Assembly (NCBI GenBank): GCA_039000515.1 | Contig: JBCFYV010000024.1 | Location: 38,800,035 to 38,864,034 of the forward strand | Reading direction: 5' to 3' | DNA length: 64,000 nt | DNA from: Timema cristinae | Taxonomy: Eukaryota; Arthropoda; Insecta; Phasmatodea; Timematidae | Shown: positions 1 to 11,425 of the stretch, piece by piece | How the letters are laid out: each line of letters begins with the position of its first letter | Numbering within the stretch: position 1 is the stretch's first letter | The notes under the pieces: model-generated | Told to the model about the DNA's origin: nothing | The model's input: only the letters and a program-made list of their open reading frames with translations | The model's database searches: none | Position numbers and translations under genes: made by a program

Positions 1-247
1 GAGATCTTAAAATTTTGGTGTGTTTAATAATTCTCCTTGTGAGTATATTTAAAAATTCCCCAACCTCAGCATGTATAATTAAAATAAATTTGTTCATATT
101 AATTTATTACATAGCTTTAAAATAATGTTATATTTTCACTTCTTTGAGAGTTCTACTTGATCGATTTAAGTGATTATTTTCTTATATTAAACGTTTAATT
201 TTGTATATTTTCCCAATCTGTTTACTTTTATCATTTTTTTTTTTCTA
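1..247. other. AT-rich DNA, nothing recognised
   Basis: Low-complexity AT-rich sequence with a poly-T run just before the TIR element that follows. No coding or repeat signal seen. Confidence 0.5.
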
Positions 248-460
248 GGGCCAGTTTCATCATCAGTCTTAGTGCGTCTCAAGTGTGGCTTGATACAAAA
301 TACAATACGTCAAACGTCAACCATCCATCTAGACTCGAATGGAATAAGCCATAGATTCACATATGAAACTTCCCCATTCCATTCTGGTCTAGGTAGGTGT
401 CGTCTTTTTTGTTTGTTTTTCTAGTCGCACTTGAGGTGCAGAAGTCTAAGAGACTGGCCC
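248..460. mobile_element. Short TIR element (MITE), about 213 bp
   Basis: The ends are inverted copies: the left begins GGGCCAGTTTCATCATCAGT and the reverse complement of the right begins GGGCCAGTCTCTTAGACTTC. Both arms reach a shared CTCAAGTG block about 30 bases in. The dinucleotide TA flanks both sides (246-247 and 461-462), so a TA duplication is likely. The element has no coding capacity, as expected for a MITE. The superfamily cannot be decided; Tc1/mariner would fit a TA duplication. Confidence 0.7.
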
Positions 461-584
461 TAATTCGTTGAGTCGATTCAACACCAATCGATACCACGCT
501 ACCTTTATCCTCTAAGTGACAGCAATTTTTTATTAACAAAGCTCAAGGACATACACTGCATCGTGTCAGTCTTTATTTGCCCAT

Positions 585-831
585 TTTTTTTAGCACTGCA
601 TCTTACTACCTGCTCATGTTATACGCTTATGTATTAATTATTCAAAAGGTTTTAGGGATTAGTAAGGTTATATTAATGGAAGTATACCCGAATTCGCGTG
701 GAGGGAGAGTGGAAAACTATTTTGGAAAAACTATATACACCCGACCGAGATTCGAACATCGATCTCCCCGTCATCGGTAGTCTACCCTGCTACAAGAGTA
801 GCGCGTTAGACCACGCAGCCATCGAAGACGG
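585..831 (-). mobile_element. SINE-C copy, near full length
   Basis: Read on the minus strand, a Leu/Ser-like tRNA head (about 740-831, B-box-like GATTCGAAC visible on plus) leads into the body that contains the minus-strand equivalent of CACTCTCCCTCCACGC. The shared tail lies at 592-650, beginning AGCACTGCATCTTACTACC on plus. It has diverged from consensus. Short open frames crossing it are artefacts of the SINE. Confidence 0.8.
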
Positions 832-1170
832 TCATTACCAATTGTACGTAGGAGTAGCAATAGTTCCAAAAAGTAATCGGGCAGAAAAAAATTAAATGCA
901 AGGAAGTCCTTCATTAATTATTCGGACCGTCATGACTTGACGGTTTTCCACTAGAAAGTTATTTAATTCAAACAATATATGATTGAAATATTCCAAACTG
1001 ACATAATTGTAAAAACTATAGAAACATCTCCAAACTTAAGTCTAGCGACTCTCAGGTTAACTTTTATTAATGATAAATTTTCTATAATATTTAAAAATAT
1101 AATTCCCCCAGAGTTTATTTATTGAGATTAGAAACTCTCATATCCATAGATATGTTCAGTGAAATTTTGA
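832..1170. other. AT-rich DNA, nothing recognised
   Basis: No convincing gene, RNA or repeat signal. Confidence 0.4.
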
Positions 1171-1330
1171 CAGCACAGGTCCTAGATAACAGCTAGAAAA
1201 GTTACTAGATCTGTTTCCACATATTCATACGTCAAGTAATGTTATCACTCTTGATAGATAATATCAATACATATGAAATAGTCAAATGCCAACAATTTTA
1301 TCAGAAAAATGAATTTATCAAATAAAAAAA
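1171..1330 (+). repeat. Dispersed repeat DR-1, copy 1
   Basis: Contains the ordered blocks of the DR-1 family: AAGTTACTAGATCTG, CATACGTCAAGTAATGTTAT, CACTCTTGATAGATAATATC and a downstream CAATTTTATC. The same order recurs on plus near 4.5, 7.1, 12.1 and 24.3 kb and probably on minus near 37.7 and 41.6 kb. The class of repeat is unknown. Confidence 0.5.
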
Positions 1331-1429
1331 AGCTTTTCCTTTGAAATTTGTACATTTTAAGCATCACCTTTAGGATAAAGATCGCTCAAATTTGTCTTAA
1401 CGTTTCAACTATGGTGGACTTACCCTTGT

Positions 1430-1690
1430 TTTTCTCTCAGTCATAGCTGGTGGCAGAACAAGGGGGTTGAGAAAAGGTGGTGAGGGGAAGAGGGTACAGT
1501 AGAGGGTTGTTTTCTAGTCCTGGAGCGACGCCCGGTAACAGCTACAATTAATAACCCGTCAGGTATACAACGCGGCGTCGTCTCTTTTCCGGGGTTGTTA
1601 TTATAACAGTGGGCGTCATGTCGGCACAAACTAAGTACCTCTACACAAGTGCAGATGCGCCCATAACAATCGTACGGTACAGCACTCTTA
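1430..1690. other. Island of higher GC, unassigned
   Basis: This stretch is visibly richer in G and C than its surroundings, with clusters such as GGAGCGACGCCCGGTAAC and CAACGCGGCGTCGTCTC. A short open frame on minus crosses it but resembles no family I know. It could be old regulatory DNA, a transposon remnant or an exon. Confidence 0.2.
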
Positions 1691-1740
1691 AAAAAAAAAC
1701 TATGGCAATTCTAGGAGAGGATGTTATGTAGAGTGTCACT

Positions 1741-1992
1741 TTCAACTTTTAAATACTTTATTGGTAAACGGTTTCCATATATTCATTTTTGTGTGCGATT
1801 CATTTTCCTAATTAATATGTCATTAAAACGATTGGTTAAGCTGAACTTTTATGCTGGACAATAACAAATTAAAGGGTTAGGGTCGAAATTTAATTAAATT
1901 TTTTCTTCTAGGGTATATGTTTCATATTCTCTCTTCAAGGAATTAAATAACATAATTAACTAGTTGCTAAACCTATTTAAGAACACTTCTGT
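1741..1992. other. AT-rich DNA, nothing recognised
   Basis: No coding or structured repeat signal seen. Confidence 0.4.
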
Positions 1993-3170
1993 TAATTATA
2001 ATATAAGGAAAGTACTTGGATGGAAAAGCTAATTAGATTAATTGGTACAACTTCTTTGGTCAAATTGAACTGCACTGAGTTGTCAGGAATAACATCTTAA
2101 TCCCAACCTGAAGATCTGATGATGACATAATTCGCCGAAACATGTCACCCAGCCAAGAGTTGCAACAAATTGTATAAGGAGAGAAATCAAAACTACACAG
2201 ATAAGGAACGTTATTTTGATTCAAATTTTTCAAAACGACAAATAATGTTTCCTTTTTGGTTATACTTCTTGCATAACAATCAATAACTTATATTTGTATA
2301 ATATATATTATATATATTTATAACATATCCTAACTGATTAAGCATAACCTTGATGACACATTCTTATTTCAGTAGATCTCCAATTAATTTGGTCTCTATA
2401 GTTAGCCAAATTATATTTTAAAAACCATTTGACTTGAATAACAAGTTTTTAACTTTAAATACTTAAACTCATCTATTAATTTTGTGAAATTAGGTTGATT
2501 GTTATGTCTTAACCTTCATCTTACATGTTTCATGTTAATCTATACCGTTAATTGTTTTTTACATGGTTAAGTTTCACAAATAATAACCTAGTCAACTATT
2601 TTAACTTTCTATTAATCATCTTTGTATAGTTTTTTTGGTTAAATATTTTATATTCTTTATCAACATATTTTTAATCTGTTTACTAGTACAATTTATCATT
2701 CAATTAATAAGCTCATTATTGGTGCCATACTGGTTTGCCTATTAATTTTGTTAAGTTATGACCTTCATTAACCTAGTATCTTTATCCAGTATTCAAAATT
2801 TTGTAGAGCCTTTAATTATAATATTAATAACTCTAATCTAGTCAATTTGATAATTTACATTTTTCATTGCTTATCAGTTAATTCTTTATTCTGCTACTAT
2901 TTGGTAGTGTTTCGCACAGAATTACATTTTTACTTGTTTCCATACAAATTAATTTTTGAACTTTATTACTTAACAATTTATATGGTGATTTTTTAGAAAT
3001 ATTATTATGCCTGTTTTAATTGACTAATTTCTTGATATTATAATAATTTAGCTTTGAATAAATTATCTTAATATTATGTGTCTTAATTTATATTGTTTAA
3101 TTGACCAAAGAAATTGTACCAATTAATCTAATCAGCTGTTCCATCCAAGGACGTTCTTTATAGTATAAAT
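1993..3170. mobile_element. Long-TIR non-autonomous element, about 1.2 kb
   Basis: Inverted arms of roughly 70 bp face each other at about 1993-2070 and 3095-3170. The left arm reads CTTGGATGGAAAAGCTAATT then AGATTAATTGGTACAA. The reverse complement of the right arm reads CTTGGATGGAACAGCTGATT then AGATTAATTGGTACAA. Both continue into TTTCTTTGGTCAA-type sequence. The interior is very AT-rich and shows no transposase frame. The exact outer ends and any target duplication are unclear. A DNA transposon remnant or fold-back element is the best reading. Confidence 0.65.
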
Positions 3171-4477
3171 TTCATATTTCCCCTTACTAAAATTAAAATG
3201 AATATAACTAAAACTTATGTTGTGTTTGATCATATATTTGTTTGCGTACGTATCTTGTATGTTTGATTTTTCGTTTTGAATATTTAAATGTATTATACGA
3301 TAAACTTTTATATCAGTGTGAATGTAAAATGAGAAGAAAGAATTTAAATAAAAAATTACATCAATCGAATATATATTCCCTCTCCACACACTCATTCTGT
3401 GAAGTGTAAATATCACAATTGGGCTTCACTAATAAGTCGTTGAAATCAGAAGAATACTAAGAAAGATTTATACTTTTTAGTATTATATATCTCGCTTTTA
3501 AATCTTCTTTTTCACTTTATATCCTTGTAACATTTCTCCTTATTATTTTTACTGGGCTCATATTTTCTTTAAATTTCCATTTCTTAATCTTCTTCTACGT
3601 TGAATGTTTCTCTTTCCGCTTTCATTCAGAAGTGAATTCAAAGATTTGGGTAAGAAATAAAATAAGTCCTCAGAGTAGTATAAGTTGTTTTCTTTTAAGT
3701 ATGGTTTAACGTGAATAAGATAAATAAGATAGTAATCTCTATACATTGCTAAATAATTGGGATAGAAATTTTACGTGAGATTCTAATATTTTTTTTTATG
3801 TTTGGTTAAAAATAAAACTTTTTTTTTTCGTTTCTTTGTTGAACATAGGCCACCTTTAATATAAATTCCTTATTTCAACTTCTCCAACCATCCAATCAAA
3901 GGACTATTTATCTTCTCTGCTTGTTCCGGTATGTACTTTGGGCTCTCGCTCTGTTCTTATATTCTGTGGCCAACTTTTGACAGACTAAGTGCCATGTTCT
4001 AATCACGAGGTTCTTCATTTTAGGAGAAAGAAAAATCAAATGTTTACCACACAGATACATATAAACGCAAAGCTTGACAATTTCAAACAAACCCTATACA
4101 AAATCAATGTCTACTTAGTTTGAATGAAGGACTTTCACCGATGTTTGGGTGATAACGCTATAAAAAAAATTGGATGCATTTATATTAGCTTGATTATTAA
4201 TCCAAGCATCCATTAGTTAAATTAGTTGACATTAAAAAATATAGTCCACCACGTCTAACTACACATCTGACCTATCCGTATTATAGGCCTTGGATAAGGG
4301 AAGTGAAATATAGATGAAATGTATCCACGTTTGTGTGTGAACTTTTTTTCTTAACACTTTAAACCCTCCTCCAAGAAGAAAGTTTGTGAAATGTCTTAGA
4401 ATTTATCTCTCTTATTCTGTCCGCTCAATTTATAATACAATTCTGGTAGGAAGAAAAGTAAATTATGCTTACAAAAG
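3171..4477. other. AT-rich DNA, nothing recognised
   Basis: Short open frames on minus in this stretch are rich in Lys, Asn, Ile, Phe and Tyr, as expected from chance frames in AT-rich DNA. No repeat family was recognised. Confidence 0.4.
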
Positions 4478-4700
4478 CTACTAAAATAATTTTAATAAAT
4501 TCAAACATCAAGTCAGCTATCATTTTTGATATATATTACCAATCCCCATAATATAATAATAATTAAAATACTATCACTGTCGGCCAAAAACAATATACGT
4601 TTTATATTTTCTAAGTTTAGTTTGGAAATGTTTTCATGCATAAATTTAGAAAAGCAAATAGTTATGGTATTGTAGGAAACACTTTCAACGTATTTTTTTA
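4478..4700 (+). repeat. Dispersed repeat DR-1, copy 2
   Basis: Ordered matches to the family: AAAGCTACTAAAATAATTTT, CAAACATCAAGTCAGCTATC, TTTTTGATATATATTACCAA and ATACTATCACTGTCGGCCAA. The second half resembles the copy near 12.1 kb most closely. Confidence 0.5.
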
Positions 4701-5461
4701 GCAAACGGATTATATTAAAGTATTCACATTGAATATCACTTAAACCTTAGCTAATGTTACTGAACTTCAGATAGTTTTTCTTCTTGTATGTAGTCAAAAA
4801 TTGTAATCTTGTTTAAAAATAAAATTAAATGATAAAAAGTGGCTTAGTTTATATTAGAATTACTTATTTTCTTTTAAATGAGCTCTTATAAAGCACGATT
4901 TTAATAACAATGTTATTTTCTTTAAAAAACAAACTCTAATTAGTCACATGATAGAATACTAAGCATAATACAAAAAATTATTAAACAGGTAAAATACCTC
5001 TTTTTTTTTTTAATATGTTTCCGTTAAAGCTTTCAAGTACATGTGAAACTATTTTGAGGTACAATTTGTTAAACCTCTTCTCCAATTTACCTCGAGCCCT
5101 CTGTCTGTTCCCCTATTACTCAAAATGAACAGAAGAGACAGGTTATTGCTCATTTCTCAACTTTTGCATCATCTTACCCTCTTTGTCATTCTGAAAGGGT
5201 AAAGGTAAACTTTTCGAAAAGTCGCGTAAGTCTAGTCACTGTGTGAACATGGGGTGTGCCTTAAGGAAGTAACTAAGTATCGGCATAATAAGGGGGGAGG
5301 GGTGTGTGTTGTGTGTGTGTGTGTGTTGTGTTTATTTTAATTGCCCGCAGTAAAGTGATTTTACTTCCCCTTAACTTGCCTTGTTTAAGGGAAGTTTGAC
5401 ATAGGTAGGGACAGTCAGTTTAAACAAAATATTGATCTGGAAGTTTAGGGCTATCACTAAA
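4701..5461. other. AT-rich DNA with a GT microsatellite
   Basis: A (GT)n tract lies at about 5302-5330, preceded by a G-rich run. The remainder has no recognised feature. Confidence 0.5.
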
Positions 5462-5475
5462 GTAATAATGCTAAT

Positions 5476-5739
5476 AATAATATAATAATATTAACACCGC
5501 GTCTTACTACCCATTCGGGTTATACGCTTTAAGTACTAATTACGCTAATGGATTAGGAATTGGGAAGGTTGAATTAGAGGAAGTGAACCCGCATTTGCGT
5601 GGAGGAAGAGTGGAAAACCATTTAGGAACCACCACCCCACCCCCAGTTCACCCGACCAATATTCGAACCTTGATCTCCCCGTCCTCAGCAGTCAAGCTCA
5701 ACACGACTAGCGCGTTAGCCAACTACGCCACCGAGGCGG
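5476..5739 (-). mobile_element. SINE-B copy, full length with 14-bp TSD
   Basis: Perfect 14-bp target-site duplications GTAATAATGCTAAT flank the element at 5462-5475 and 5740-5753. On minus it begins CCCGCCTCGGTGGCGTAGTT, a tRNA-like head with A-box-like and B-box-like segments. The head is followed by the body shared with SINE-C and the common tail near 5495-5540, ending in an AT-rich TAA-type repeat. This is the best type copy of SINE-B in the window. Confidence 0.9.
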
Positions 5740-5753
5740 GTAATAATGCTAAT

Positions 5754-6224
5754 GAATAGTGGGTTAATAAATAAAGTAATTATAATTATAAAAATAGGTT
5801 GGCTATTTTCCATAAGTATTTATCATAATAATTAGCTTTGGAAAAACTTTTTATAGACAATATATCTGCCTCTTAATATTTAGACGATTCAAAAATCTTT
5901 AAATATTTCTAATTATATTTCTAAATACAAAAACACCTCTTGACCTTAAAATATATTTTTGGTGTTAATACGTTAAACAGACACGTTATACATTTGACTT
6001 AACATATCTTACAATTCAAATAAATGTTTTAGTTTATGTGTTTCTACGGGAATCTATTTTTTTTATTAAATATCAATCTGCTATATTTATATTTGAATTG
6101 CTTTTGTTTAAATAGTAGTATTGTCGTGTCTGTTGAAGAACTAAGCCAATTTTGAGTATTGCGTTGATAGCATAAGAAGATTCTAGAATACCAAGATTAA
6201 TTATTATAACAACCCTTGAGCCAG
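5754..6224. other. AT-rich DNA, nothing recognised
   Basis: No gene or repeat family recognised. Confidence 0.4.
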
Positions 6225-6365
6225 CTTCGGAATAGACTAGACTACCTTTGACGGAGATAATAGGATTATTATCCCAGTTGGATTCACTTTGAGTGTTCTT
6301 TCTTTTATGGTTTTCCACTCTCCCTCCACGCAAATTCGGACACACGCTTCTAAATTAAACCATTC
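6225..6365 (+). mobile_element. SINE-C fragment
   Basis: Carries the anticodon-proximal part of the head (AATAGACTAGACTACC) and the body block GGTTTTCCACTCTCCCTCCA. The first part of the head and the 3' tail are absent. It lies immediately before another SINE-C copy. Confidence 0.6.
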
Positions 6366-6385
6366 GAGAAATTAGTAAAAATCTG

Positions 6386-6633
6386 ACACGCTTCACTGGC
6401 CGAATGGTTTAATGCATCAGCCTCATGTTGGACTGGACTGCCGATGACAGGGAGATCGGAGTTCGAATACCGGTCGAGTCTACTGAGTGTGGTTTTTTTT
6501 TTTACTCAATGTTTTCCAACTCTCCTTACACGCGATTGTGGGTATACAACCTCTAAAATGCTTCTTTCCTCAACCCTACTCCATAGAGTAAATATCACAC
6601 ATGCATATAACCGGAACAGATAGTAAGACGTGT
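6386..6633 (+). mobile_element. SINE-C copy, diverged
   Basis: The tRNA-like head contains GGCCGAATGGTTTAATGC (Leu/Ser-like A-box) and GAGTTCGAATACC (B-box). The body TTTTCCAACTCTCCTTACAC and a degenerate tail ATAACCGGAACAGATAGTAA follow. Divergence from consensus suggests an old copy. Confidence 0.75.
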
Positions 6634-7065
6634 TTATATAAAATGTAATATGTATGCACATAAAGCAAACTAGTAGTGAGATGCAGTGTAGGTGGAAAAA
6701 ACCTTTGAATTATTTAGTAAACTGTGTTTACTGGTTCCCCTTGCTCCAAAATCTTTAACTATTCAGCAAACTTCAATACAGTTTGTGTATGTTCGAAAAC
6801 TGTTTTAGCTCGAAGCTAGATTTTCACTAAGTAGTTTGTTTATTGTTTTGGATAATTTGGTACTTACAGTATATCTAAGCTGAGACTTTGTGACAGTCGG
6901 ATACTATTGTGGATATCACTTGACAACTTTGTTTTAATATTAGGAAAGAGCGGAGTATGCAATTAGATGGATTAAAATAACAACGTATGAAACGTACGAT
7001 TATAATTTTAAATATTTCTACTAAAACGCAAGCACGTATGTTACTAAAACACCATATGAAGGACC
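6634..7065. other. AT-rich DNA, nothing recognised
   Basis: No gene or repeat recognised. Confidence 0.4.
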
Positions 7066-7225
7066 ATAACTCACAGTTATCTAAGTTACTAAAATTACTT
7101 TCATAAATTCATACCACAATTTATATGTTCTTCCGTTATCACTGTTGATAGATAGCATTAATACGTATCAAATAAAAGTTAAGTAAAGTGTTACCAATAT
7201 TGACCAAAATAAAAGGTATATTTAT
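7066..7225 (+). repeat. Dispersed repeat DR-1, copy 3
   Basis: Blocks AAGTTACTAAAATTACTTTC, CATAAATTCATACC, GTTATCACTGTTGATAGATA and ACCAATATTGACCAAAATAA occur in the family order. It directly abuts the mariner-like MITE that follows. Confidence 0.55.
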
Positions 7226-7231
7226 CTAATA

Positions 7232-7439
7232 TACAGGGTGTTTCGAAACTCTCTGTCCAGACTTAAACCACAACATCTGTGGGCAAAAATAAAATCTCTG
7301 CGTTGTTGCAACTAGCTTCTACTTACATTAACATCACCAAAATGACTTTCCGGACAGTTTTCCACTAGATCTTGCTGTGTCTGTCTGCCCAAAGCTGTTG
7401 TGGTTTAATTTTGTGCAAAGAGCTTAGAAACATCCTGTA
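7232..7439. mobile_element. Mariner-like MITE, about 208 bp
   Basis: Terminal inverted repeats of about 55 bp: the left starts TACAGGGTGTTTCGAAACTC and contains TTAAACCACAACATCTGTGG. The reverse complement of the right starts TACAGGATGTTTCTAAGCTC and contains TTAAACCACAACAGCTTTGG. TA flanks both ends (7230-7231 and 7440-7441). TIRs beginning TACAGGGTGTTTC with a TA duplication are typical of Tc1/mariner-derived MITEs. No transposase is present. Confidence 0.8.
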
Positions 7440-7653
7440 TATAATAAATTGATCTACATAATCATTATTGATGATGGAATAAAATTAAATGTAAAATTAA
7501 TACTTAGTCAAATGAATGGAACCAGATACCTTTGGTCTTGAGTGATAAATCCCTACCAATGAACAATTTATGTTAGTCTCATTTATAATGTCACTTTTCA
7601 CTCGTTTCTAAATTGATGGTTTAGTGTTAGGGTGTTGGCTGGCTAAGTCAAAT

Positions 7654-7930
7654 TATTATTATTAGCACCACGTCTTACTACCCGTTCGGGTTATACGCAC
7701 TTACGCTAATGTGTAATGGTAGGGTGATTGTGAGATGAAATGAAGGACCTACAGTTTAACGTGGAATCCGAACCACGGTGGAGGCCTGGCATTCCCCACA
7801 TTCACAAGATGTCTTGTCAGAGGTGAAGGAAGGGTTTGGAAATCATATAAATCTGTGCCGGGACCGGGGATTGAACCCCGGCCGCCAGCACAGAAGTCTG
7901 ACACCTTACCCCTAGACCACCAGGTCACCA
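7654..7930 (-). mobile_element. SINE-A copy, near full length with 13-bp TSD
   Basis: Perfect duplications GGCTAAGTCAAAT lie at 7641-7653 and 7931-7943. On minus the head reads GGTGACCTGGTGGTCTAGGG, a Gly/Glu/Asp-like A-box. A B-box GGGGTTCAATCCCCGG follows, then a unique body with a CAAGACATCTTGTG palindrome. The common tail and (AAT)n end the element next to the left duplication. Near-consensus sequence and clean TSDs indicate a young insertion. Confidence 0.92.
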
Positions 7931-7943
7931 GGCTAAGTCAAAT

Positions 7944-9140
7944 GATCTGAGTTCTATTCTCGTGTACAGGTTGTCAATTTTCACTTTATTGAATTCAAAG
8001 AAAATATATTTGTATTTCATAAAATGTTCTTCTTATTTTGTTTTAACTGTACTTTAATATATTTGTTTTTGAGTACTATTTTTATTTTCAAGATAAACAA
8101 AAAATCGTGAATAAATCCTGATAGAAGCTAAAAAAATATTTACACTTGAAAAAACCGCAGATGCTTAGGAGGGAAAGCTCTCATTTAATTATTTTTCGTC
8201 CTTGAACTTACTATAAGGCTAAATCTAATTTTGGAAGTTCCTTAACACCAGGAGTTGTACCAAACAAACGCAGTTAATTCCTTATGAAGATGCGACTAAT
8301 TAGCCTGCTCCAAAGTCATTATAAACTCCAAACTGTTTTGCTCACATTCAACTCACCAGGACAACTTCCAAGTATTTTCCTTTTTAAGAAAATTCTTCGT
8401 GTTGTTTGCTGTCTTAAATATTCTCGCCTTTCTACTAATTATAGTTCACACAACGCAATCTAGCAGAATTATTTTTATTTTTATTTTAGTTTCTCAATTT
8501 TATTTTTATTTTATTTTTTTCCCGAGTCATTTTTCATCTTACTTTAATCGACATACTTTGCTTCCTCCATCATTCAAATTTTAATTTCTTTCATATTTTA
8601 CTTTAAAAAAATATTATTAAAAAAATCCTTCAAGCACTCCTTCATTTCTTTTATAGCGTCTCCAACAATCTTGAGTTCAAATTTGTAATTAGAATTTCCA
8701 AGGAAGCAATCTAAGACTTATTTTCATTTTAGTCGTCTGTTAGCGGTCTTTCCTTCACCATCTCCCCTTACCACCTCACCCCCTCCTATTACTCCCTTCC
8801 CTCCACCCCCCCCCCCCGACTCAAATACAACAGGACTTGAAACAATGTAATTGCTTGAGATGTAATAAGCTCAACAACTTTGGTTTTCTTTTACCCTCTA
8901 CAAGTTGATGTAAAAAAAGATAGATAAGGAATAAGACGATTCATAAAAATAAAGGAACGCTGTATTGTCATAAAAACAACTTAAGACAAAAACATTTAAG
9001 CTCCAAAGTTGAGACAACGCAACACCTACAATTTCAATAAGAAAACCACAATATTTGGTTTCCTTAATAGTTAATATTGAAGCAAAAGTAAGAATTTTTT
9101 TACTAAACTAAATAAATATATTCAAACAATTGAATAAAGT
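7944..9140. other. AT-rich DNA with T-rich and C-rich tracts
   Basis: Contains a T-rich stretch near 8465-8535 that makes a hydrophobic chance frame, and a C-rich pyrimidine tract at about 8755-8820. No real gene signal. Confidence 0.4.
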
Positions 9141-9200
9141 GACAACCTGGACATGGGAATTGAACCCATGACCTTCTATCCCAAGTTTAAGATTATCATT
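9140..9200 (-). repeat. tRNA-like B-box remnant
   Basis: On minus it contains ATGGGTTCAATTCCCATGTC, a good T-arm and B-box with closing stem. The D-arm side is not recognisable, so this is a SINE or tRNA-pseudogene fragment, not a working tRNA. Confidence 0.35.
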
Positions 9201-9293
9201 TCTCACTTTAATTAATTTATTTAAGAATCAGGGCTGATCCTGTGATCAGCTATCACATATCAATTTGTGAATATTATTTTTAATTTTTTTCCT

Positions 9294-9999
9294 TAGCACC
9301 TCGTCTTACCACCCATTCAGGTTGTATGCATATTTATTAATGTCTTAGGGATAAGTAAGGTTAACATTAGGAGGAATTGTACCAGCAATCACCTGGAGGA
9401 GAGTGGAAAACCCATTGGGGAAAACACCTGACCGGAAGCGATCTCAGCTCTCCAGTCATCGGTAGTCTAGTATATTTTTAGGGTGACACCTTAGACCAGT
9501 GTGGTCCAAATGGTGTCCCACGGGTCAAATGTGGCTAGTGCTCATTGAAGATGTGGCCCACAGTATCCTGAAAAAAATTAAAGGAAAACCCTCGGTGACA
9601 GTTGTGAAATAATAAATGATTCAAATAAAAATATTTATATAATAACGTTTTATTTTGCATTTATTTGATTAATAAAATATATTTAGTGTATATTTAAAAT
9701 TTAAGATGTTTGAAAGTGTGTTTGCGTGCATATTTCATAGTACAATTTTGGGAGACTAATTAACTTCTTTTTTTGTTTTCATAAAATTGTATAGTTTCTA
9801 CCAACCAAGATACAATCTCTATAAATAAGTATTGAAAGTAATTGTTTATTAAGTATTGTTTGTAGACCTATCTTAAGTTGATAGGAATTTTAAATATATC
9901 TTCGGCCCACGGTGAAAACTGATAGTCATATTTGGCCCTTTGGCTGAAAAACTTTGGACCATCCTGCCTTAGACCAAGCGGCCGCCAAACCAGGTGGGA
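9294..9999 (-). mobile_element. SINE-C copy interrupted by a hAT element
   Basis: The tail and body lie at 9294-9496 and the end of the head at 9975-9999 (GCGGCCGCCAAACCAGGTGG on plus). The SINE is split by a 470-bp hAT insertion. The duplicated 8-mer CCTTAGAC falls in the A-box region of the SINE. Removing the insertion restores SINE-C order. Confidence 0.8.
9497..9966. mobile_element. Non-autonomous hAT element, 470 bp, 8-bp TSD
   Basis: Starts CAGTGTGGTCCAAA; the reverse complement of its end starts CAGGATGGTCCAAA. It is flanked by the 8-bp duplication CCTTAGAC at 9489-9496 and 9967-9974. An 8-bp duplication with CAG..CTG termini is diagnostic of hAT, and the central TA of the duplication resembles the nnnTAnnn preference described for Buster-type hATs. 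The interior is AT-rich with no transposase. Subterminal GGCCCAC-type motifs occur near both ends. Confidence 0.9.
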
Positions 10000-10140
10000 A
10001 TCTAATTAATTGAATAAAAATTATATATATTTATCTGCCTTAAGTAATTTCGTTTAATTTTTAAAGCAACATGTCAAGCATGTTTATTCTAAACGCAGCC
10101 AATCACAAAGCAAATTATTTTGAAAAATCAAAAACACATA
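10000..10140. other. AT-rich DNA, nothing recognised
   Basis: Short spacer between the nested SINE/hAT and the next MITE. Confidence 0.4.
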
Positions 10141-10291
10141 GGGCGGTATGCAAGAACTTTAGTGAATGCTTAGTGGACCGATAGTATGGTCCTGAGCAAA
10201 CTATTGCTCCACTTTTTAACCTATGATGACGCAGGCAGACCCACGCTAGTGTCAATAAAGCATTCACTTAGACAAGTTCTTGCATAGGCCC
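10141..10291. mobile_element. Short TIR element (MITE), about 150 bp
   Basis: The left end GGGCGGTATGCAAGAAC continues to AGTGAATGCTTAG. The reverse complement of the right end reads GGGCCTATGCAAGAAC and continues to AAGTGAATGCTTTA. ATA flanks both sides (10138-10140 and 10292-10294). No coding capacity. The superfamily is uncertain; a 3-bp duplication would point to PIF/Harbinger-type, a TA duplication to mariner-type. Confidence 0.7.
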
Positions 10292-11132
10292 ATAGAAACG
10301 GACAAGAAGAGAAGAGAGAGAAGAGAGAGAAAGAGTATCGGCTTGCTAGAGTTTGAGTAGGAGATAAAATAGTGATAACACAGAAGCAAAGAGTTGAAGC
10401 AAGCTCCAAAGCACTAAAACCAACCATTTCCTCATCAAGGCGTAGTTCATTAGGTCAAAGCTTCAAAGCAAACTTGAAACATTTTCTCTCCTCGTATACA
10501 GACAGGCATCCTTTAAACATTCCGCTACTATATCGAAATAACCTCAACTTTACGAATTCGCATGCGAGAACTTAGCATTTTGAACAAAACTCTTCACTTT
10601 GTAACTAAAGAAATACAAACAAAACACAAAAATTCGATTTTTTTTGTCAATATGACTTTTTTTATTTAGATTCAATTTGTTATAAAAATATTTAATTTTT
10701 TAACTCAAATTACATGTAATATCGTGAATTATAAAAAAAAATCCAAAATTTGTTTTATTTGACAGTGACCCCAAAGACTCGTTTAACTTGTTTGTTGTGT
10801 ATTGAGACCTTAAAATACTGAATTAAAATCTCTTAATAATTGCCACTACCATCATTATTATTTTTTATTATTATTTTACCTTTAGAACATGAATCGTGTT
10901 TGGACAAAAATAAATAATATTCTCTTATTGTTAATAAACTCTTGATACACCAGAAGTAACATCGTTTTCTAAGTACCGTATTTTGTTGTGATGCATACAT
11001 AAGATGTGTTTTCATGCAATCAATAATAATAGATGGATACAAAAGAGGGATTACCACATCTGACTGATACGTAATGCTAGGGAACAACAATTCACAATGG
11101 CTGCTACAAACAACAAAAAATACCTCTTCTGA
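10292..11132. other. AT-rich DNA with a purine-rich tract
   Basis: An AGAG-rich tract lies at about 10309-10335. Open frames here on both strands are unrelated to known families by eye. Confidence 0.4.
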
Positions 11133-11425
11133 AGGCCGGTACACATAGAACGCAAACTAAGCTAAGATTTGCTCCGCTAACTTTTTAGAAAAATAGGTGA
11201 CCGTATATTAAATGTGTTTGTTCACAGAGAAAGCTAAGCTATGCCTTGCTAGTTGCTACGCCGTGCTATGTTTTTTCCGATTGTTGGCCGGCAATTTTTC
11301 ATCTCCCACTTGAGCCATCTTACGTTGCGCATGGCATAACGCAATTTGGACTCCGTGTTGAACAGACGCAGTGCTGGTTTGGTGAAAATAACCAAAGAGG
11401 TGTTGAAGTTCTGTTTTAAGCTTTT

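Noticed and set aside
8399..8584. Hydrophobic ORF resembling a membrane peptide
   Set aside because: T-rich sequence gives Phe/Ile/Leu by composition alone.
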